DNA of 26,391 nucleotides from a virus: the IMG/VR virus record IMGVR_UViG_3300042429_000172, positions 1 to 26,391 of that record, one strand, 5' to 3'. Shown here piece after piece: positions 1 to 8,220 of the stretch. The first letter of the stretch is position 1. Every line of letters begins with the position of its first letter. The notes under the pieces were generated by a model that was given only the letters and a program-made list of their open reading frames with translations, did not search any database and had not been told where the DNA came from. Both the position numbers and the translations under genes were made by a program.

Positions 1-99
1 TGCCAAGTCATTATAGACCGAATGCTTAAACTTGACCCAAGTTTGACTATCAAACGCAACGGAGAGAAGTATATTAGAATCAACGAAATTACAACGTAA
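1..99 (+). CDS. 3' end of an unidentified phage gene (partial)
   Basis: Frame 1 is open from the first base of the window to a TAA at 97-99, giving the last 32 residues of a protein. The tail is basic and polar and ends in NEITT. The stop overlaps the ATG of the next gene by one base (TAATG), the same coupling used throughout this window, which supports it being a real gene end. The fragment is too short to assign a family. Its place just before the small terminase fits a small regulatory or DNA-binding protein, but that is only a guess from position. Confidence 0.55.
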   Translation, partial: CQVIIDRMLKLDPSLTIKRNGEKYIRINEITT

Positions 100-461
100 T
101 GGGTGGCAGAGGACAAATAGAGCCAAGATGGCAAAAGGGCGAAAGCGGTAATCCAGCAGGGAAACCTAAAGGCACACGCAACCGAAGCACTATCGTCAGA
201 GAATGGCTGGAGGTGCAGCAGTCCGTTAAAAACCCCATTACGGGCGAGCAGGAGGTATTAGAGCAGCAGGACATAATGACCTTGGCTTTGATCAAGAAAG
301 CAAGGGAAGGCGATGTTAATGCGTATCGGGAACTGATGGACAGCGCACACGGCAAGCAGACAAATCAAATCGAAGGCTCAATGCACTTGACTGGTTTAAA
401 GGTTGAAGTGGTTGATAGCGGATTTAGTACCTCATCTTCCGAGAGTGAAATAATCGACTGA
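99..461 (+). CDS. Small terminase-like protein (DUF5681-type N-terminus)
   Basis: A 120-residue protein with a conserved N-terminal block at about residues 9-29: W-Q-K-G-E-S-G-N-P-A-G-K-P-K-G-T-R-N-R. This 'GQSGNPAGRPKG' type of motif is typical of the DUF5681 domain found in phage proteins encoded directly upstream of large terminases. The rest is helical and charged, with a low-complexity Ser/Glu tail. By position and motif it is likely the DNA-recognition (small) subunit of the packaging motor. The small-subunit role is inferred from the neighbour; the motif is seen directly. Its stop is one base before the GTG start of the large terminase, so the two are probably translated together. Confidence 0.7.
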   Translation: MGGRGQIEPRWQKGESGNPAGKPKGTRNRSTIVREWLEVQQSVKNPITGEQEVLEQQDIMTLALIKKAREGDVNAYRELMDSAHGKQTNQIEGSMHLTGLKVEVVDSGFSTSSSESEIID

Positions 462-462
462 T

Positions 463-1632
463 GTGTTTGAGGGTTCGGTTTTATTCAAAGACAACTACTC
501 TGCAACTGATAAGGTAGTAGTCAACCAGGGTGGATCATCTTCGGGCAAGACTTACTCCATCCTTCAGGTGCTATTCCTTCGGGCAATAGAACACCCTCGC
601 AGCGTTACGACTATCGTGGGTGAAACTATCCCAAACCTTAAAAGTGGTGCGCTTAGAGATGCCCAAACAATTGTGGCAAATTCGCCAATATTAACAAAGC
701 TGATTGCAAGCTACAACGCAACCGATAGGGTTTACACTTTGTACAATGGTTCGGTTTTGGAGTTTAAATCTTACGAAACCAGCCAGTCGGCAAAGTCGGG
801 TAAAAGGCAGTTTCTATTCGTAAACGAAGCCAACGGCATATCTTACGAGATTTGGAACGAGTTGTACTTACGGACAACCATTCAGGCGTTTATTGACTAC
901 AACCCTAATAGTGAGTTTTGGGTGCATGAAAAGCTAATCGGCAAAGAAGGGGTTAAGTTGTTTATCTCCGACCATCGGCACAACCCTTATGTTTTACCAG
1001 CTATTAGAGAAAAGATTGAAGCACTCAAAGACATAGATTTAGAATTGTGGAAGGTGTACGCAAGAGGGCGTACCGGTCGCATTGAAGGTTTGGTGTTTAG
1101 GAATTGGGATGTGTGCGATTCGATTGACAAGGTTAGGTGCAAGCTGGTAGGGCTGGGAATGGACTGGGGTTTCACGAACGATCCGACTGCGCTTTGTGCG
1201 GTGTGGAAGGATGGTGACCATTTGTACATTGAGGAACTCTTATACGAAAGAGGACTAACAAACCAAGACATCGGTGCGAGATTAAAGGATATGGCTATCG
1301 GCAGAACGATGGAGATAATAGCGGACAGCGCAGAGCCGAAGTCTATCGAAGAAGTGCATCGAATGGGGTTCAATATCCACGGAGCAAATAAAGGCAAGGA
1401 CTCGATTCAAAACTCTATTGACATTTTGAAGCGTTACAAGCTTCACGTTTTACGAGGCTCGGTCAATTTGATAAAGGAGTTAAATAGCTACAAATGGAAG
1501 CAGGATAAGAACGGCAACCCATTGAATGAGCCAGTAGATTTCCAAAACCACGCTATTGATGCGCTTAGATATGTGGCACTCAATAAATTAAAAGTTGCTA
1601 ACTCAGGAAAATATTTTATATTGCAGGCGTAA
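463..1632 (+). CDS. terL: Terminase large subunit
   Basis: ATP-driven DNA packaging motor with a C-terminal nuclease that cuts genomes from the concatemer; it docks on the portal. The protein has 389 residues. Walker A is G-G-S-S-S-G-K-T at residues 23-30. The Walker B-like strand is F-L-F-V-N-E-A-N at 117-124, with Glu122 as catalytic carboxylate and Asn in place of the usual Asp, as in PBSX-type terminases. D-Y-N-P at 145-148 is a coupling-like motif. RNase H-type nuclease acids are visible as Asp234 (M-D-W-G-F), Asp288 (I-A-D-S-A) and Asp366 (H-A-I-D-A-L-R). The start is GTG at 463, because an in-frame stop lies at 451-453 and the nearby ATG at 461 is in another frame. Length and motif order are complete, so the gene looks intact. 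Confidence 0.95.
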   Translation: MFEGSVLFKDNYSATDKVVVNQGGSSSGKTYSILQVLFLRAIEHPRSVTTIVGETIPNLKSGALRDAQTIVANSPILTKLIASYNATDRVYTLYNGSVLEFKSYETSQSAKSGKRQFLFVNEANGISYEIWNELYLRTTIQAFIDYNPNSEFWVHEKLIGKEGVKLFISDHRHNPYVLPAIREKIEALKDIDLELWKVYARGRTGRIEGLVFRNWDVCDSIDKVRCKLVGLGMDWGFTNDPTALCAVWKDGDHLYIEELLYERGLTNQDIGARLKDMAIGRTMEIIADSAEPKSIEEVHRMGFNIHGANKGKDSIQNSIDILKRYKLHVLRGSVNLIKELNSYKWKQDKNGNPLNEPVDFQNHAIDALRYVALNKLKVANSGKYFILQA

Positions 1633-1644
1633 AACGACAACGAG

Positions 1645-1800
1645 ATGACAAAATCACACGCACGACAAATTTTAGAAGAATATGTAAAATTGCATCCATT
1701 TCCGATTGTAGATGCAATAGTTTGGTCTTATACAGATGAGAAATACAACGTAATTCAATGGACATTTGTTGGATTGCTTAAAGTTGCATACGACTTATGA
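1645..1800 (+). CDS. Small unidentified protein, 51 aa
   Basis: A short open frame starting 12 bases after the terminase stop and ending in TGA at 1798-1800, which overlaps the next ATG as ATGA. It fills the only gap between two well-supported genes and is in the same strand and style, so it is likely real. The product begins M-T-K-S-H-A-R-Q-I-L and is mixed polar and aromatic, with no cysteines, no clear membrane segment and no motif I recognise. No function can be assigned. Confidence 0.6.
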   Translation: MTKSHARQILEEYVKLHPFPIVDAIVWSYTDEKYNVIQWTFVGLLKVAYDL

Positions 1801-2459
1801 AAGCGCAGACCTTTATTTTCGTACACGACCAGCAGATTGTCTTAGACTACATTGAGGCTGGCAAGTTTGACCAATTGCCCGATGTCCAATATGTGTTTTT
1901 AGGGCAGCGACCAGTTGACCTATTAGACCAGTTTGTCGGAGAAAAGAAAGTGATTGTAGCACGAAACCTACCTGATAATATTGAACACTACCCTAATTTA
2001 GTGGCTTGGGCTGGCTGGTATGCCATAGCACGAAACGGACTAATCACAGCCGACATCGTTAATCTATTTGAGTACGATGTAAACTTATTGGGATGGAAGC
2101 AGCCAATGGCTTCGGCTGGTTACTTTTGGCATCCGTACGCAGATTCTACTTGGTGGAACTACAACGGAATAAAGACCGAACTAAGAAAGCTGGAAATATC
2201 GGTCACGAACGATCCTTTACCGATGACCTCCAATTACACTTTGTTTGCAGAAAGAATTAACACATTTTTAAAGTCCTTAATGGAGAGCGACTTAGATCCA
2301 GAGCATCCGCAGGCTGGTCACATCGTTGAACGATATTGCAGCGCATACTTTCAGTTTAAGGTCACTGCTGCTGGAGGGCTTACCCACCTCTACGCTGATT
2401 CACACGGAACGCAAGGCAGGGGGGATAGATACCAAGACATTAAATACAAACTGCTATGA
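1797..2459 (+). CDS. Putative glycosyltransferase-like protein
   Basis: A 220-residue protein that opens with a short hydrophobic strand (F-I-F-V-H) and has an acidic motif F-E-Y-D-V at residues 91-95. In position and composition this resembles the acidic metal-binding site of GT-A fold sugar transferases (E-D-D or D-x-D). Many Trp and Tyr residues in the middle would suit sugar binding. It overlaps the next gene, a clearer glycosyltransferase, by four bases (ATGA) and is followed by a methyltransferase, so the three probably act together on a surface or virion glycan. The family call is inferred from the motif and neighbours and is not certain; it could be another nucleotide-sugar enzyme. 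Confidence 0.5.
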   Translation: MKAQTFIFVHDQQIVLDYIEAGKFDQLPDVQYVFLGQRPVDLLDQFVGEKKVIVARNLPDNIEHYPNLVAWAGWYAIARNGLITADIVNLFEYDVNLLGWKQPMASAGYFWHPYADSTWWNYNGIKTELRKLEISVTNDPLPMTSNYTLFAERINTFLKSLMESDLDPEHPQAGHIVERYCSAYFQFKVTAAGGLTHLYADSHGTQGRGDRYQDIKYKLL

Positions 2460-3049
2460 TTAAAGTGATAAACTACGGCAGCGGTAAATGGAAAGAGTTG
2501 GCAGCAACCCAATTCACTAACGGACTGCCTTTAAAAACTTACAGCAACGAATCCCCAAACGGAAGGGGTGACAACTATTGGAAGTGGAAGCCTGATATTA
2601 TCCTAAACACAATGAGGGAAAACAAAGGAGATTTTATCCTTTACATCGATGCTGGCGATTACCATACCGAGGATTTTTGGAAGTGGCTTAATGCCTACGT
2701 TGTTGTTTCGGATAATCTATTTGTCAGCCGTGGGTACTTACATAGAGAATGGACTAAAGCTGATTGTTTAGAAGCAATGGGGATGCTGCCTTGCATTGAG
2801 AGAATAGACCACCAATTAGAGGCTGGCTTGATAGGTCTAAGGGCAAACGATGAAAACATTGCACTTGTTGAGGAGTGGGCAAAGTGGATGCAAGACGATC
2901 ACTTAGTGAACGATGCGCCAAGCCAAATCCCTAATCATCCCGATTTTAAAGAGCATAGGCACGACCAATCTATTTTGACGAACTTAGTGCTTAGAGATAA
3001 ATACCCAATTCAAAGAATAAACCACGTAATATGGAACGCAAGATCTTAG
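2456..3049 (+). CDS. Glycosyltransferase-like protein (GT-A type)
   Basis: A 197-residue protein with three features of a family of small GT-A fold transferases. There is an N-terminal Y-W-K-W-K-P-D-I-I-L block (residues 41-50). A strand carries the acidic site L-Y-I-D-A-G-D at 62-68, the likely divalent metal and nucleotide-sugar site. A late H-R-H-D-Q-S-I-L motif lies at 167-174. It should transfer a sugar from a nucleotide donor; the acceptor cannot be read from sequence. It overlaps the upstream gene by ATGA and the downstream methyltransferase by 19 bases. No membrane segment or signal peptide is seen, so it acts in the cytoplasm. It could modify virion proteins, phage DNA or host surface precursors. 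Confidence 0.72.
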   Translation: MIKVINYGSGKWKELAATQFTNGLPLKTYSNESPNGRGDNYWKWKPDIILNTMRENKGDFILYIDAGDYHTEDFWKWLNAYVVVSDNLFVSRGYLHREWTKADCLEAMGMLPCIERIDHQLEAGLIGLRANDENIALVEEWAKWMQDDHLVNDAPSQIPNHPDFKEHRHDQSILTNLVLRDKYPIQRINHVIWNARS

Positions 3050-3537
3050 AAAAATTAGACTACTCCCATCCGTGGGTAACAGCAAAGGAACACATTTTGC
3101 AAGTGTATGACGAAGCAAAAAGGCTCAAAGGTCACGCATTAGACATCGGCTGCTTCCAAGGTCATTCTGCCTTGGCTATGGGCTTGGCTGGTATGGAAGT
3201 ATCTTTAGTTGATATTCATATAGATTACTTAGATAAAGTAACCGATTTGCTGGAAGGTCACGGCTGCAAAGTAAATACCGCAGCAATGTGCGAGAGCGCA
3301 AAGGTTCTAAATTGGATTGAGCCAGTTGAATTAATAATGCACGATGCAGAACACGGTCAAGCTATTGTGCCTGAATTGCTTTTGTTTTGGGATAAGGTAA
3401 AGTCAGGCGGTACGTATATAATTCATGACACCGACCAAATAGATTTAGCTGGCTTTATAAAAGCATTAGGATACCCCGAAAACAAAACCACAGCAGACGA
3501 GCGTGGAAGGTGCTTGTCTATATTTTACAAGCCATGA
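3031..3537 (+). CDS. Class I SAM-dependent methyltransferase
   Basis: A 168-residue Rossmann-type methyltransferase. Motif I is A-L-D-I-G-C-F-Q-G-H-S at about residues 36-46. The acidic end of the second strand is S-L-V-D-I-H (Asp61), expected to bind the SAM ribose. H-D-A-E-H near 104-108 and I-I-H-D-T near 130-134 match later strands of the Methyltransf_24 style, whose members often act on sugars or small molecules. It starts 19 bases inside the glycosyltransferase gene and overlaps the next gene by ATGA. A role in O-methylating a glycan made by its two neighbours is plausible but inferred. There is no DNA-methylase motif (D/N-P-P-Y), so a DNA methylase is unlikely. Confidence 0.8.
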   Translation: MERKILEKLDYSHPWVTAKEHILQVYDEAKRLKGHALDIGCFQGHSALAMGLAGMEVSLVDIHIDYLDKVTDLLEGHGCKVNTAAMCESAKVLNWIEPVELIMHDAEHGQAIVPELLLFWDKVKSGGTYIIHDTDQIDLAGFIKALGYPENKTTADERGRCLSIFYKP

Positions 3538-4112
3538 AATTCACATCCCTAACTATTGACCAATTCCAGCGCATCGCAGCCATTGAGGCTACTGGTGACG
3601 AGCAAATCAAGAAGGTGGCTATCGTTGCCGTTCTCAAAGGACTATCTTTAGACGAAGCGAAAAGCCTACCTATGACCGAGGTGGGCAAGGCGTACAAGGC
3701 AATCGAAGATGAGATGAAAGATTTGCCGAAGTTGCAGTATAAGGAAACTTTTACGCTCAATAAAAAGAAGTACAAGCTATCTCTATTCACCGATACCCTC
3801 ACGGCTGGTCAACTAATTGAGATGATGTCTTATGAAATGGCAGACGAGTACCAAGTGATTCAAAACCTCCATAAAATAATGGCTACCCTTGCGAGAGAAA
3901 GAAAGTGGTTTAGAACCTTACCTTACGATGGGGCGAAGCACGGAGAGCGTGCCGAGGAGTTCAAGCAGCTTACAATGAAGGAAGTGTGGGGTGCGGTATC
4001 TTTTTTCTTATTAGCCTCCGAAGGCTTTATAACGATTATGAAGGACTATTCGGAGGCGGTGCTGAGGACGATGGACAAGGAGTTAACCTTGCTGCGAAAT
4101 ACGGCTGGATAG
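3534..4112 (+). CDS. Tail assembly chaperone, short (zero-frame) form
   Basis: A 192-residue helical cytoplasmic protein encoded in the tail module, analogous to lambda gpG. It begins M-K-F-T-S-L-T-I with an ATGA overlap on the methyltransferase stop; an upstream in-frame ATG at 3510 lies inside the methyltransferase and is less likely. A Y-D-G ... R-A-E pattern near residues 127-137 and the late hydrophobic F-F-L-L stretch are of the kind I associate with this family. Near its end lies a slippery heptamer (4001-4007) with an RNA stem behind it, and the -1 frame stays open to 4246. Two products, as in lambda gpG and gpGT, are therefore expected. Sequence alone gives the chaperone call; gene context and the frameshift support it strongly. 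Confidence 0.78.
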   Translation: MKFTSLTIDQFQRIAAIEATGDEQIKKVAIVAVLKGLSLDEAKSLPMTEVGKAYKAIEDEMKDLPKLQYKETFTLNKKKYKLSLFTDTLTAGQLIEMMSYEMADEYQVIQNLHKIMATLARERKWFRTLPYDGAKHGERAEEFKQLTMKEVWGAVSFFLLASEGFITIMKDYSEAVLRTMDKELTLLRNTAG

Positions 4113-4246
4113 TAGTCGTGGACTCTTTGGCAATGGGCGACGTTCTTAAATGGGATGCCATCTTTAATTTGAACGCTCGCCAGTTTCTTAACTATGTTCA
4201 GTATTACTCGGACAAGAAAGAGGTCGAAGCAATGAAAAGCCAATAA
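3534..4246 (+). CDS. Tail assembly chaperone, long form by -1 frameshift
   Basis: Ribosomes that slip back one base on T-TTT-TTC (4001-4007) read codons 3534-4007 in the first frame and resume at 4007 in the -1 frame up to TAA at 4244-4246. The product has about 237 residues. The extra C-terminal 79 residues include K-Y-G-W-I-V-V-V-D-S-L-A-M-G-D and end N-Y-V-Q-Y-Y-S-D-K-K-E-V-E-A-M-K-S-Q. This 'GW..L..GD' type of tail is what I expect of the T extension in such chaperones, which binds the tape measure. The region 4113-4246 holds no other credible gene, so without the frameshift it would be an unexplained gap. Splice of frames: join 3534..4007 with 4007..4246. Confidence 0.75.
4001..4057 (+). 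promoter_or_regulatory. Programmed -1 ribosomal frameshift signal
   Basis: The heptamer T TTT TTC at 4001-4007 is in the right phase (codons TTT 4002-4004, TTC 4005-4007) for an X-XXY-YYZ slip. Six bases later, GCCTCCGAA (4014-4022) can pair perfectly with TTCGGAGGC (4049-4057), a 9-bp stem. A competing 5-bp hairpin AGCCT/AGGCT (4013-4017 with 4022-4026, loop CCGA) sits in the same place. Slippery site, spacer length and stem all match known -1 signals. Confidence 0.82.
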
Positions 4247-4257
4247 AAGCAAGTCCA

Positions 4258-4265
4258 TACATTTA
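4258..4265 (+). promoter_or_regulatory. TACATTTA box before the gp10-like gene
   Basis: TACATTTA ends six bases before the ATG at 4272. The same box occurs before other gene starts in this window (12879, 13953, 18319, and TACATTTT at 10119), and resembles the Bacteroidetes -7 element TAnnTTTG. I see no TTG or TTTG at the right upstream distance here, so promoter activity at this copy is weakly supported; it could instead be a translation-related leader motif. Confidence 0.35.
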
Positions 4266-4271
4266 GTGGTA

Positions 4272-4838
4272 ATGGACAAGCTGTTTCAAATCGAATCTAT
4301 TCAAGGTACTGACTTTGTCGGTCTTGATGTGGCGCAGCTTACTGGCGTTAAAAAGGTGCTTGGTGAGTTTGCCAAAAAGGTTGTTGAGGATGCACAAAAG
4401 AACTTAGACAAAGGCAGCAACGCTTCTATGTCTTTACGGCAGTCTATTACACCGCTACCAGTCAAAGAAGTAGGCGGTGGCTACATGGTAGAGATTGAGA
4501 TGAACGACTATTGGAAGTTTGTCAATGAGGGCGTAAGGGGAGCAAAGAGCGGAGCAAAGGCGCAAGGCAGTCCATTCCAATACAAGACTAAAATGCCACC
4601 TCGTCAATCAATTGAGGAGTGGATAACAAACAAAGGGATAAGCGTAGGCGGTGTAAGGGGTCAAAGAGAAAACCCAAGGGCATCCCTCGCAGCAGTTATT
4701 CAAAGGCGCATCTATAACTTTGGCACACCCCGAACCCTTTTCTTAGACAAGGCACTCCCCGAATCACTTATGAAAGCACTAACCGAAGATGTAGCCGAAG
4801 CCTTCGGCAAGTCCATTTCTATCTCTATAAAAATATGA
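4272..4838 (+). CDS. HK97 gp10-like neck/tail completion protein
   Basis: A 188-residue protein. In the middle it has the pattern Y-W-K-F-V-N-E-G-V-R-G, then a Gly/Ala/Lys-rich loop, then P-P-R-Q-S-I-E-E-W-I-T-N-K-G. This is the arrangement of the HK97 gp10 family of head-tail joining or tail-completion proteins. I chose ATG at 4272 rather than GTG at 4266 because ATG is far commoner here and gives a natural M-D-K-L-F start. The stop overlaps the next gene as ATGA. In many phages this gene sits next to the tail terminator and tube genes; here it is between the chaperone and baseplate genes. The frame is intact with the expected length. Confidence 0.68.
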   Translation: MDKLFQIESIQGTDFVGLDVAQLTGVKKVLGEFAKKVVEDAQKNLDKGSNASMSLRQSITPLPVKEVGGGYMVEIEMNDYWKFVNEGVRGAKSGAKAQGSPFQYKTKMPPRQSIEEWITNKGISVGGVRGQRENPRASLAAVIQRRIYNFGTPRTLFLDKALPESLMKALTEDVAEAFGKSISISIKI

Positions 4839-5995
4839 GCATATCTATTATCTCACAGCCGAGCGTTACTCTAAGCGCAGACAACGCTTTGTTCGTTGTT
4901 TCAGGCAGTAACTTTGCAAGCGGTAACTATCGCTATGTGGCAGATGTAAGCGGAACGACTTTACTAAGCCGACTGAAGTGCGACAAGCTACCCAACAACC
5001 AAGGCTTTTTCAACGTGGCGAGGGTTATCGAAACGCTTGTGCCTATTGCAAAGCCAGCGGTTACTTTCTTTCAAGACCCGTTAATTGCATCGACTTATCA
5101 GGTGGGTTTTAGAGAGGAGTACGGCACACCACCAGTAGTAGCCAGCGGTGTAACCACGGCAAGCGGTATCGTCTTTCAAGGCTACAAGAGGCAATGGGAA
5201 GACTTTGTCGCAAGCGGGTATTACACGTTAGGTTCAGCAGCCAAGATATTATCAAAGCAGCCAACAAAGAGAAAGACAAGAGTAGGAGAGAATGACTTTG
5301 CCAGCGTATTGTTTCACATAGTAACTGGTTCGACAAGCTATAAAGTAACAATCACAGCACCTACAAGGACTTTTTCAGTTTCAGGTACTATTGCAAGTGG
5401 TGCGCTGGATGGAATGTTTAATCTTGGTCTTGCAGGAATCTACTCTTTAACGAGCGGTCAAACATCCGATGGTCAGGTAGGCGGTTACTTGATGGCAGGG
5501 ATAAGCAGCTACACGGCTACAATTGAACATGTGCATTCGGGAGATACGCAATATTACAGCGAAGGCAGAACATCGCAAAACCACACGATAGAGTACGAAG
5601 TGGAAAGCTGCGAGCGGTTTGTACCGCAAAGGCTCTTTTTCAAGAACTCTTTGGGTGGCTTTGATGGCTATACCTTTACGATGAAAAACCGAAAGACTGG
5701 TAATATGACCAAGCAGACCTTCGGAAAGAATCAAAACATCTACGGCACAAAGGTAGCTGAAACGATTTACTCAGGGCAATTCGAGGAAACCTTAACGCTA
5801 AACAGCGATTGGCTTATAGATGCGAATTGGATGTCAGAGTTGATTTACTCACCGCAAGTCTATTTGCAAATCGGTTCGGAGTTGGTAGAGGGCATCGTTA
5901 ACACCTCATCATTCACTTTCCACACAAGACCGCAGGACAAACTTCAGCAGCTTCAAGTTGAGGTTAAGATAGCCTATAAAAACAACGTGATATGA
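4835..5995 (+). CDS. Putative tail/baseplate structural protein
   Basis: A 386-residue beta-rich protein with many Ser, Thr and Gly residues and no signal peptide. The N-terminal 110 residues look like an immunoglobulin or fibronectin-like sandwich (N-Y-R-Y-V-A-D-V-S-G then L-P-N-N-Q-G-F-F-N-V). The C-terminal third carries a conserved-looking F-F-K-N-S-L-G-G-F-D-G-Y block followed by more strands. It overlaps both neighbours by four bases (ATGA at each end) and lies just upstream of a hub-like protein and the tape measure, so it is probably part of the distal tail or baseplate. I do not recognise a named family; the structural role is inferred from composition and position. Confidence 0.58.
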   Translation: MSISIISQPSVTLSADNALFVVSGSNFASGNYRYVADVSGTTLLSRLKCDKLPNNQGFFNVARVIETLVPIAKPAVTFFQDPLIASTYQVGFREEYGTPPVVASGVTTASGIVFQGYKRQWEDFVASGYYTLGSAAKILSKQPTKRKTRVGENDFASVLFHIVTGSTSYKVTITAPTRTFSVSGTIASGALDGMFNLGLAGIYSLTSGQTSDGQVGGYLMAGISSYTATIEHVHSGDTQYYSEGRTSQNHTIEYEVESCERFVPQRLFFKNSLGGFDGYTFTMKNRKTGNMTKQTFGKNQNIYGTKVAETIYSGQFEETLTLNSDWLIDANWMSELIYSPQVYLQIGSELVEGIVNTSSFTFHTRPQDKLQQLQVEVKIAYKNNVI

Positions 5996-8220
5996 GTACG
6001 TTAATCATTTATCCGCTTGACGATGAGAACGCAGAAGTTCCGTATGTTTTGGATTGCGATGAGGTAGATATTAGCTTGACCTTTTCGGTGCAAGACATTC
6101 AAGATGTAACCAAAAGGAGGGGTTCATTTAGCAAGACTATAACCCTTCCCGGTACTGGCGCAAACAACCAAGCCTTCGGTCACGCTTATAACATTCAGTC
6201 TTTTGTCGGTGGCTTTACTCCGAACAAAAGGATTAGGTGTACGCTATGGAATGAAGGCATCCAAACCTTTACGGGTACTTTGCAGCTTTTGAGCATCACT
6301 AAAATGAATGAGCAAATCAACTACGAAGTCGGAATATACTCGGAGGAGATAGCTTTCTTTAGGCAGATAAACGAAACGAAGTTAGCAGCAACCGTTGGAG
6401 TGAGTGGGTTTAATCATAACTTGACAGCAGCAATCGCAAGCGGAACTTGGACTAACACGGCTGGTAGTGGATATGTTTACGGCTTTTTGGATGGCTACGG
6501 ATATACTGATGTTGTTCCTTCTGCTTTAAGTTTCTTTGGCATTTCTTTGCTTATCCCCTACATTCAGCTTGTGCCATCGTTTTACGTCAAGCAAATGGTA
6601 GATTTGATATTTGCTCAAAGCGGATATAGATACGAATCTGCTTTTTTTAACACAGCTAATTTTAAAAAACTGGTCATTCCTTACGCTGGCGGTACGATGT
6701 TGCAGAATGATTTAAGCGGTGAAAATAGCATAATGGAAGGCAGCGAATTGACTGGTGGAGAGCCCGGTGCTGCTAATTGGAATTATTTAGGCGACTTTTA
6801 TTACAGCGGTGTATTTCCATTTGACACGGTTATTACCGACCCACAAGGGTATTGGGATGATACTACTTATCAATTTACAAACGTAGCATTTTACAGCACT
6901 TGGACTGTAAACTATGAATTTACCTTAAAAAACTTAGCCAATAGAGTTGTTCAAATAGGCTTTGCCATTTGCGATTCGGTTACTGGGTTGCCTATAAATG
7001 AAACCCTGCAAGACACCGTGGTTGATTTTATACAGCCATTACAAACTAAAAAGTTTCAATTTCAGGGGGTAGTAAGGTTAGAGCCAAACCAAGTTATAGA
7101 TTTACGAGCGTTTTTCTTTAGCATTCCTAATGACTACCCAATACAAATAGAGGACAAGTCTAAAATCACAATGATTTGCACCGAGAATGCAGGGGCAAAC
7201 TTAGCTGCTGATATGGTTCGGGCATTACCGCCTGACATCACACAAGCCGATTTATTGAGCGACTTGCAAAAGATGTTTAATCTTTATTTCTATCAATCCC
7301 CAACCGACCCAGACCTTATTTACATTGAGCCGTTTAATACGTTCTATTCAAGCGGAAGCGTTGATTGGACAATGAAGATAGACAATACCGACAAGCACCT
7401 TTTGCAGATGGGTGATCCACAAGCAAGAAAGCAAATCACTTTTAAGTATAAAGATTCGGGCGATGCTTTGGGCAAGCTATATTCAGACACATTTAAAGAG
7501 GGATACGGAGCAAGGATATACCCGACCGACAACTACTACGCAAAAGGCGAGCAAGTGGTCGAAACCAAATGTGCTACGGTTATTCCAGCTTCTTTTCGTT
7601 CGGGATTGCCTATCGGCAGAACTTTCGATATAGACTCAAACAACAAGCCAAAAGAAAGAGCGACTGGCTATCGAATAGCGCAATTCAATTATGTAGCTAT
7701 TCCATCTTCGGCTGCGTGGTCAATGCTTTTAGATTATACACCTACCTTTGCACAATTTGCCTCACTACCTTTAATTGCTCATATTGACAACCCCTATGCA
7801 CCGACTTTCGACCTTGCTTTCGGGATGCCTAAGAATCTTTACTTTAAAGTGATTGATGGTGCTGGTTTTAAGGACTACGATAATAGAAACCTATTTAACA
7901 CCTTTTGGCTGAACTACATTAAGGAAACGACCTCAAAGGAATCCCTGCAAATTGAGATACCAGTAATACTTGACCCAGTTGATATTTATCAATTAGATTT
8001 TAGAAAGCCGATATACATTGAAGGCATTCTCTTTAGGTTGCTGGAGGTGAGAGACTACACCATTGGAGGTTCTCAAAAATGCACCGCAATCCTTCGCAGA
8101 ATCCTAAACCTTGCACAACCAGCCACGGGAGCAGTAGAGGTTAACACCTTCTTTGATTCATCTACTTTAGTGCTTGGCGAAATGAAACCACAAATTGTAA
8201 CACCTAATAACATTCAGTAA
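5992..8220 (+). CDS. Putative baseplate hub / tail tip protein
   Basis: A 742-residue protein with an N-terminal block S-L-T-F-S-V-Q-D-I-Q-D-V-T-K-R-R-G-S-F-S followed by K-T-I-T-L-P-G-T. I associate such a 'sF(S/T)KTI.LPGT..N' segment with large tail tip proteins of Bacteroidetes phages. The rest alternates beta-rich and aromatic stretches with no membrane segment. Its size, its place directly before the tape measure and the one-base TAATG overlap with that gene suggest a hub or tail-tip protein that helps open the cell envelope or starts tail assembly. No peptidase or glycosidase motif is visible. The hub role is inferred from position. Confidence 0.55.
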   Translation: MSTLIIYPLDDENAEVPYVLDCDEVDISLTFSVQDIQDVTKRRGSFSKTITLPGTGANNQAFGHAYNIQSFVGGFTPNKRIRCTLWNEGIQTFTGTLQLLSITKMNEQINYEVGIYSEEIAFFRQINETKLAATVGVSGFNHNLTAAIASGTWTNTAGSGYVYGFLDGYGYTDVVPSALSFFGISLLIPYIQLVPSFYVKQMVDLIFAQSGYRYESAFFNTANFKKLVIPYAGGTMLQNDLSGENSIMEGSELTGGEPGAANWNYLGDFYYSGVFPFDTVITDPQGYWDDTTYQFTNVAFYSTWTVNYEFTLKNLANRVVQIGFAICDSVTGLPINETLQDTVVDFIQPLQTKKFQFQGVVRLEPNQVIDLRAFFFSIPNDYPIQIEDKSKITMICTENAGANLAADMVRALPPDITQADLLSDLQKMFNLYFYQSPTDPDLIYIEPFNTFYSSGSVDWTMKIDNTDKHLLQMGDPQARKQITFKYKDSGDALGKLYSDTFKEGYGARIYPTDNYYAKGEQVVETKCATVIPASFRSGLPIGRTFDIDSNNKPKERATGYRIAQFNYVAIPSSAAWSMLLDYTPTFAQFASLPLIAHIDNPYAPTFDLAFGMPKNLYFKVIDGAGFKDYDNRNLFNTFWLNYIKETTSKESLQIEIPVILDPVDIYQLDFRKPIYIEGILFRLLEVRDYTIGGSQKCTAILRRILNLAQPATGAVEVNTFFDSSTLVLGEMKPQIVTPNNIQ

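Noticed and set aside
987-1397. Long open frame on the - strand inside the terminase gene
   Set aside because: It mirrors a well-supported gene, has no neighbours on its strand and its product is low-complexity Ser/Ile/Leu with no motif.
7412-7787. Two overlapping + strand frames inside the hub-like gene
   Set aside because: Both lie within the 742-residue frame, which is continuous and makes sense through this stretch.
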